Source: Spirochaetales bacterium | Lineage (GTDB): Bacteria > Spirochaetota > Spirochaetia > Sphaerochaetales > Sphaerochaetaceae | NCBI GenBank assembly: GCA_012519125.1 | Contig: JAAYQY010000170.1 | Span: 1 to 10,919, forward strand | Direction of reading: 5' to 3' | DNA: 10,919 bases | In this document: piece after piece, positions 8,654-10,919 of the stretch | Numbering within the stretch: the first letter of the stretch is position 1 | Layout: the number at the start of each line of letters is the position of its first letter | Translations under genes and position numbers: made by a program | Notes under the pieces: model-generated | Told to the model about the DNA's origin: nothing | The model's input: the letters and a program-made list of their open reading frames with translations, nothing else | Database searches by the model: none

Positions 8654-8962
8654 TTACTGTTTAATCTCTACATCCACACCGGCAGGGAGCTCAAGCTTCA
8701 TGAGGGCATCCATGACTTTTGATGTAGGATCCAAAATGTCAATCAACCTTTTGTGGGTTCTCATCTCGAACTGCTCGCGAGACTTCTTATTGACAAAGGG
8801 CGATCTCAGGACAGTGTACTTATTGACACGAGTCGGGAGAGGAACAGGACCTGATACAGTGGCACCAGCCCTGACAACAGTTTCAACGATAGCTTTGGAG
8901 CTCTGCTCAACCAGCTCAATATCAAAGCCTCTCAACCTTACTCGAATTCTTTCTTTAGCCAT
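8654..8962 (-). CDS. rpsJ: 30S ribosomal protein S10 (uS10, NusE)
   Basis: S10 belongs to the 30S head and, as NusE, joins transcription antitermination complexes and contacts NusG. The 102-residue product starts [14 protein letters not shown], contains the conserved [29 protein letters not shown] loop region in pieces matching the family, and ends in DVEIKQ, all of normal length. The ATG follows GGAGG by 4 bases; that ribosome binding site directly follows the T-run of the tuf–rpsJ hairpin. It is the first gene of the S10 block, and there is no long E. coli-style leader for L4 control in front of it. Confidence 0.98.
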   Translation of the reverse strand: MAKERIRVRLRGFDIELVEQSSKAIVETVVRAGATVSGPVPLPTRVNKYTVLRSPFVNKKSREQFEMRTHKRLIDILDPTSKVMDALMKLELPAGVDVEIKQ

Positions 8963-8971
8963 TATTCCTCC

Positions 8972-9011
8972 AAAAAACGGGCCTTGCCATCATCAGCAAT
9001 GATGGCAAGAC
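8972..9011 (-). terminator. Terminator-like hairpin (probable attenuator) between tuf and rpsJ
   Basis: CTTGCCATCAT and ATGATGGCAAG form a perfect 11-bp stem (8983–8993 with 8999–9009) around TGCTG. A G·U and a G-C pair extend it to 13 bp. A short GC-rich spacer leads into six T (8972–8977), which directly touch the rpsJ Shine-Dalgarno sequence GGAGG. The shape is that of an intrinsic terminator. No new promoter is visible before rpsJ, so the ribosomal genes would depend on read-through. Partial termination would keep tuf mRNA in excess, as EF-Tu demand requires; that consequence is inferred. Confidence 0.75.
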
Positions 9012-9024
9012 ATTCGTAAAAAAA

Positions 9025-10215
9025 TCACTCGACAATCTCGGTAACCTGGCCAGAAGCAACGGTCCTACCACCCTCGCGGATAGCGAAGCGGAGTCCCTTG
9101 TCCATGGCGACAGGGTGAATGAGCTCAACGATGATATCAGTGTGGTCACCAGGCAGAACCATCTGCTTGCCTTCGGGCAGGTTTACCGTACCAGTGATGT
9201 CAGTGGTGCGGAAATAGAACTGCGGGCGGTAGCCACCAAAGAACGGTGAGTGACGGCCACCTTCGTCCTTGCTCAGTACGTATACGGTACCAAGGAACTT
9301 GGCGTGGGGCTGGATGGACTTGGGCTTTGCCAGAACCTGGCCGCGAACAACGTCCTTCTTGTCAACACCGCGGAGCAGTGCTCCGATGTTGTCACCAGCC
9401 TGACCTTCGTCGAGCAGCTTGTTGAACATTTCAACGCCGGTTACGACGGTGTCGCGGGTTTCGCGGATACCGACGATGGAAGCGGGTTCGTTGACCTTGA
9501 TGATACCGCGTTCGATACGACCGGTAACAACAGTACCACGACCGGAGATGGAGAAGATGTCTTCAATCGGCATCAGGAAGGCCTGATCAACAGCGCGCTC
9601 CGGAAGCGGAATGAAGGTATCCATAGCATCAAGCAGTTCGTCAAGGCACTTGGTTGCTTCGGGGTTGTCCGGCTGGGTCATGGCCTCATAGGCACTACCG
9701 CGGATGACAGGAGCATTGTCGCCGTCAAAGCCGTACTCGCGAAGCAGGTCGCGCATCTCTTCCTCAACGAGGTCGATCAATTCGGGATCGTCAACCTGGT
9801 CACACTTGTTGATGAATACAACGAGGCAGGGTACACCAACCTGGCGAGCAAGAAGGATGTGCTCCTTCGTCTGTGCCATGGCACCGTCAGTTGCTGCAAC
9901 GACGATGATGGCGCCGTCCATCTGTGCAGCACCGGTGATCATGTTCTTGATGTAGTCAGCGTGTCCCGGGCAGTCAACGTGAGCATAGTGCCTATTGGTG
10001 GACTGATACTCAACGTGTCTGGTGTTGATGGTGATACCACGCTCTTTTTCCTCAGGGGCGTTGTCAATTAAGTCGTAGTTAAGAGCCTTGTCGCCAAACA
10101 GCTTTGCACAATGCATGGTAATTGCGGCGGTAAGGGTAGTCTTGCCATGGTCAACGTGACCGATGGTTCCTACGTTTACGTGTGGCTTCGTCCTCTGAAA
10201 TTTCTCTTTTGCCAT
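9025..10215 (-). CDS. tuf: Elongation factor Tu (EF-Tu)
   Basis: This cytosolic GTPase carries aminoacyl-tRNA to the ribosomal A site. The 396-residue product has all G motifs: GHVDHGKT at 19–26, RGITI at 59–63, DCPGH at 81–85 with the catalytic His85, NKCD at 136–139 and SA at 174–175. These are followed by the two beta-barrel domains, including [13 protein letters not shown] and the [20 protein letters not shown] tRNA-contact region. Length is normal for the family. An ATG three bases upstream (10218) is possible but worse spaced. The usual DGPMPQTREH segment reads [10 protein letters not shown] here (residues 110–119). It is first in its transcript, behind a strong promoter and structured leader, and is followed by a terminator-like hairpin before rpsJ. 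Confidence 0.99.
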   Translation of the reverse strand: MAKEKFQRTKPHVNVGTIGHVDHGKTTLTAAITMHCAKLFGDKALNYDLIDNAPEEKERGITINTRHVEYQSTNRHYAHVDCPGHADYIKNMITGAAQMDGAIIVVAATDGAMAQTKEHILLARQVGVPCLVVFINKCDQVDDPELIDLVEEEMRDLLREYGFDGDNAPVIRGSAYEAMTQPDNPEATKCLDELLDAMDTFIPLPERAVDQAFLMPIEDIFSISGRGTVVTGRIERGIIKVNEPASIVGIRETRDTVVTGVEMFNKLLDEGQAGDNIGALLRGVDKKDVVRGQVLAKPKSIQPHAKFLGTVYVLSKDEGGRHSPFFGGYRPQFYFRTTDITGTVNLPEGKQMVLPGDHTDIIVELIHPVAMDKGLRFAIREGGRTVASGQVTEIVE

Positions 10216-10220
10216 CATTT

Positions 10221-10227
10221 CCTCCTT
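10221..10227 (-). promoter_or_regulatory. tuf ribosome binding site that decides the start
   Basis: AAGGAGG precedes two consecutive ATG codons. From GGAGG the gap is 2 bases to the first ATG (10218) and 5 to the second (10215). The second has the more usual spacing and also gives the family's standard N-terminus MAKEKF, so 10215 is preferred. Confidence 0.8.
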
Positions 10228-10251
10228 GTGACGTTTCTTTGACTGTCACAA
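10226..10251 (-). promoter_or_regulatory. Stem-loop abutting the tuf Shine-Dalgarno sequence
   Basis: TTGTGAC and GTCACAA form a perfect 7-bp stem around a 12-base loop. The last two A bases of the 3' arm are the first two of the AAGGAGG ribosome binding site, so folding would place the stem flush against the site without hiding the GGAGG core. This position suits translational control or mRNA stabilisation of tuf. That role is an inference; only the repeat and its position are observed. Confidence 0.55.
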
Positions 10252-10272
10252 AAAATAATTAATATGTGCTCA

Positions 10273-10291
10273 TAAAGGCCCAAAGCCTTTA
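10273..10291 (-). repeat. Small stem-loop in the tuf leader
   Basis: TAAAGGC and GCCTTTA form a perfect 7-bp stem around a five-base TTTGG loop. A six-base T-run occurs only some 17 bases later, too far for a standard terminator. Function is unknown. Confidence 0.45.
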
Positions 10292-10338
10292 CCATTCCTA
10301 TTGAGACAAACTAATTATGGGGAAACAAATTCATAAGA

Positions 10339-10370
10339 GGATTCCAGAGGTCGGCAGGTCTGGAGAATCC
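10339..10370 (-). repeat. Bulged stem-loop in the middle of the tuf leader
   Basis: On the minus strand GGATT-CT-CCAGA pairs with TCTGG-AATCC. This makes a 10-bp stem with a two-base bulge on the 5' side and a 10-base loop. The bases after it are only weakly T-rich, with no clean T-run, so it is not a clear terminator. A bulged stem of this kind could be a protein-binding or attenuation element, but that is inference. Confidence 0.5.
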
Positions 10371-10467
10371 ACCCTGACGACATAGTATAAGTTTTATAAA
10401 AAACTTCGTACTGCCTGAAACCACCTTATCATTGCTTCTGCAATAATCGGTTTGGCTCTTCATAGCA

Positions 10468-10489
10468 CCGCATGGGTATACCTATGCGG
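10468..10489 (-). repeat. Inverted repeat at the 5' end of the tuf leader
   Basis: CCGCAT and ATGCGG flank a second palindrome, GGTATACC, with single-base offsets between. In RNA this gives 6 bp, one A·C mismatch, then 2 bp closing a TATA loop. It lies about 5 nt after the inferred transcription start, so it could be a 5' stabilising hairpin in the mRNA or a DNA operator overlapping the start. The symmetry is seen directly; the role is unknown. Confidence 0.5.
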
Positions 10490-10500
10490 ACACCTTAAGC

Positions 10501-10529
10501 ACTATATGCGAAAGCACTTTTTATGTCAA
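10501..10529 (-). promoter_or_regulatory. Sigma-70-type promoter for the tuf–S10–spc transcript
   Basis: Read on the minus strand there is a perfect -35 box TTGACA (10524–10529), a 17-base spacer and a -10 box TATAGT (10501–10506), one mismatch from TATAAT. Transcription would begin near 10494 and leave a leader of about 280 nt before tuf. The site lies about 30 bases past the rpsG terminator and points at the translation genes, which fits a strong housekeeping promoter. A seven-base direct repeat AAGCACT (plus strand 10497–10503 and 10512–10518) overlaps the -10 box and the spacer. The start site itself is inferred. Confidence 0.85.
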
Positions 10530-10559
10530 GCGATGCAGACTAATTCCATAAAGATAAAG

Positions 10560-10595
10560 AAAAACCGACCCTTTCGTAAGAAAAAGCCGGTTTTT
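10560..10595 (-). terminator. Intrinsic terminator after rpsG
   Basis: The arms AAAAACCG and CGGTTTTT (10588–10595 and 10560–10567 read on the minus strand) are perfect complements. They enclose a partly pairing CTTT/AAAG inner stem and a small loop. The hairpin starts 14 bases after the rpsG stop, and its 3' arm ends in five T followed by a T-rich stretch. Because the A/T arms are symmetric it could also act on the plus strand, but no plus-strand gene reads into it. It separates the rpsG transcript from the tuf promoter just downstream. Confidence 0.75.
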
Positions 10596-10609
10596 CATCT
10601 GTTTTGGTT

Positions 10610-10919
<310 letters not shown>

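Larger units (their letters stand above)
10219..10609 (-). other. Intergenic region rpsG–tuf: terminator, promoter and structured leader
   Basis: These 391 bases hold no convincing protein gene. In transcription order they contain the rpsG terminator, the tuf promoter, then five inverted repeats: 10468–10489, 10389–10406, 10339–10370, 10273–10291 and 10226–10251. fusA, which lies between rpsG and tuf in the classical str operon, is absent here. Two short reading frames (10429–10473, 14 codons; 10311–10463, 50 codons) lack good ribosome binding sites and are probably chance. A TATACT box at 10384–10389 has no acceptable -35 partner. Confidence 0.8.

Noticed and set aside
9250..10071. A long open frame on the plus strand opposite tuf
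   Set aside because: It is the mirror of a highly codon-biased gene; the minus strand encodes an unmistakable EF-Tu and no plus-strand signals were seen.
10226..10251. A CRP/FNR-type operator reading of TGTGA…TCACA
   Set aside because: The half-sites are 14 bases apart instead of 6 and the site lies far downstream of the promoter, next to the ribosome binding site; an RNA stem explains it better.
10384..10389. A second -10-like box TATACT in the tuf leader
   Set aside because: No -35-like hexamer lies 16–18 bases upstream and there is no extended -10 TG.
10311..10463. A 50-codon minus-strand reading frame inside the tuf leader (starts MKSQTDYCRS, ends NLFPHN)
   Set aside because: It has no good Shine-Dalgarno sequence, uses codons such as ATA, CTA and AGA unlike the neighbouring genes, overlaps the inverted repeats, and a frame of this length is expected by chance in AT-rich DNA.
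10429..10473. A 14-codon leader-peptide-like frame starting in the first leader hairpin
   Set aside because: Only a weak AGG precedes it, and it has no run of one amino-acid codon or terminator/antiterminator pair that would indicate attenuation.

Overview
This window is a core translation locus. It carries part of a str-type cluster followed by a complete, uninterrupted S10–spc ribosomal-protein cluster. All 22 genes lie on the minus strand, so transcription runs from high to low coordinates. In transcription order they are: rpsG (only its 3' two thirds are in the window), a 391-base intergenic region, tuf, a 62-base gap with a terminator-like hairpin, then rpsJ-rplC-rplD-rplW-rplB-rpsS-rplV-rpsC-rplP-rpmC-rpsQ-rplN-rplX-rplE-rpsN-rpsH-rplF-rplR-rpsE-rpmD-rplO. 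The window ends 15 bases past rplO, where secY is usually found.

Organism: a bacterium of medium GC content. Two things point to a spirochaete, possibly of the Treponema/Sphaerochaeta group. First, tuf sits directly upstream of rpsJ with no fusA between rpsG and tuf, which I recall as the Treponema pallidum arrangement for tuf-rpsJ. Second, the EF-Tu wording in domains 2 and 3 resembles my memory of treponemal EF-Tu. This is an inference from memory and was not tested by a search.

Regulation: the rpsG transcript appears to end at a hairpin terminator (10560–10595). A near-consensus sigma-70 promoter (TTGACA, 17 bp, TATAGT; 10501–10529) then starts a new transcript, with a leader of about 280 nt containing several inverted repeats, one of which abuts the tuf Shine-Dalgarno sequence. 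After tuf, a 13-bp hairpin plus T6 lies just before the rpsJ ribosome binding site. It looks like a partial terminator that would let EF-Tu be made in excess over ribosomal proteins. From rpsJ to rplO the gaps are 0–17 bases, or a one-base overlap, with Shine-Dalgarno sequences often built over the preceding stop codon. I saw no internal terminator, so the S10 and spc blocks look like one transcription unit.

All complete genes are intact and close to their families' normal lengths. I found no mobile element, CRISPR array, RNA gene or unknown protein. The window is essentially conserved housekeeping DNA; the parts worth a second look are the non-coding control regions around tuf.
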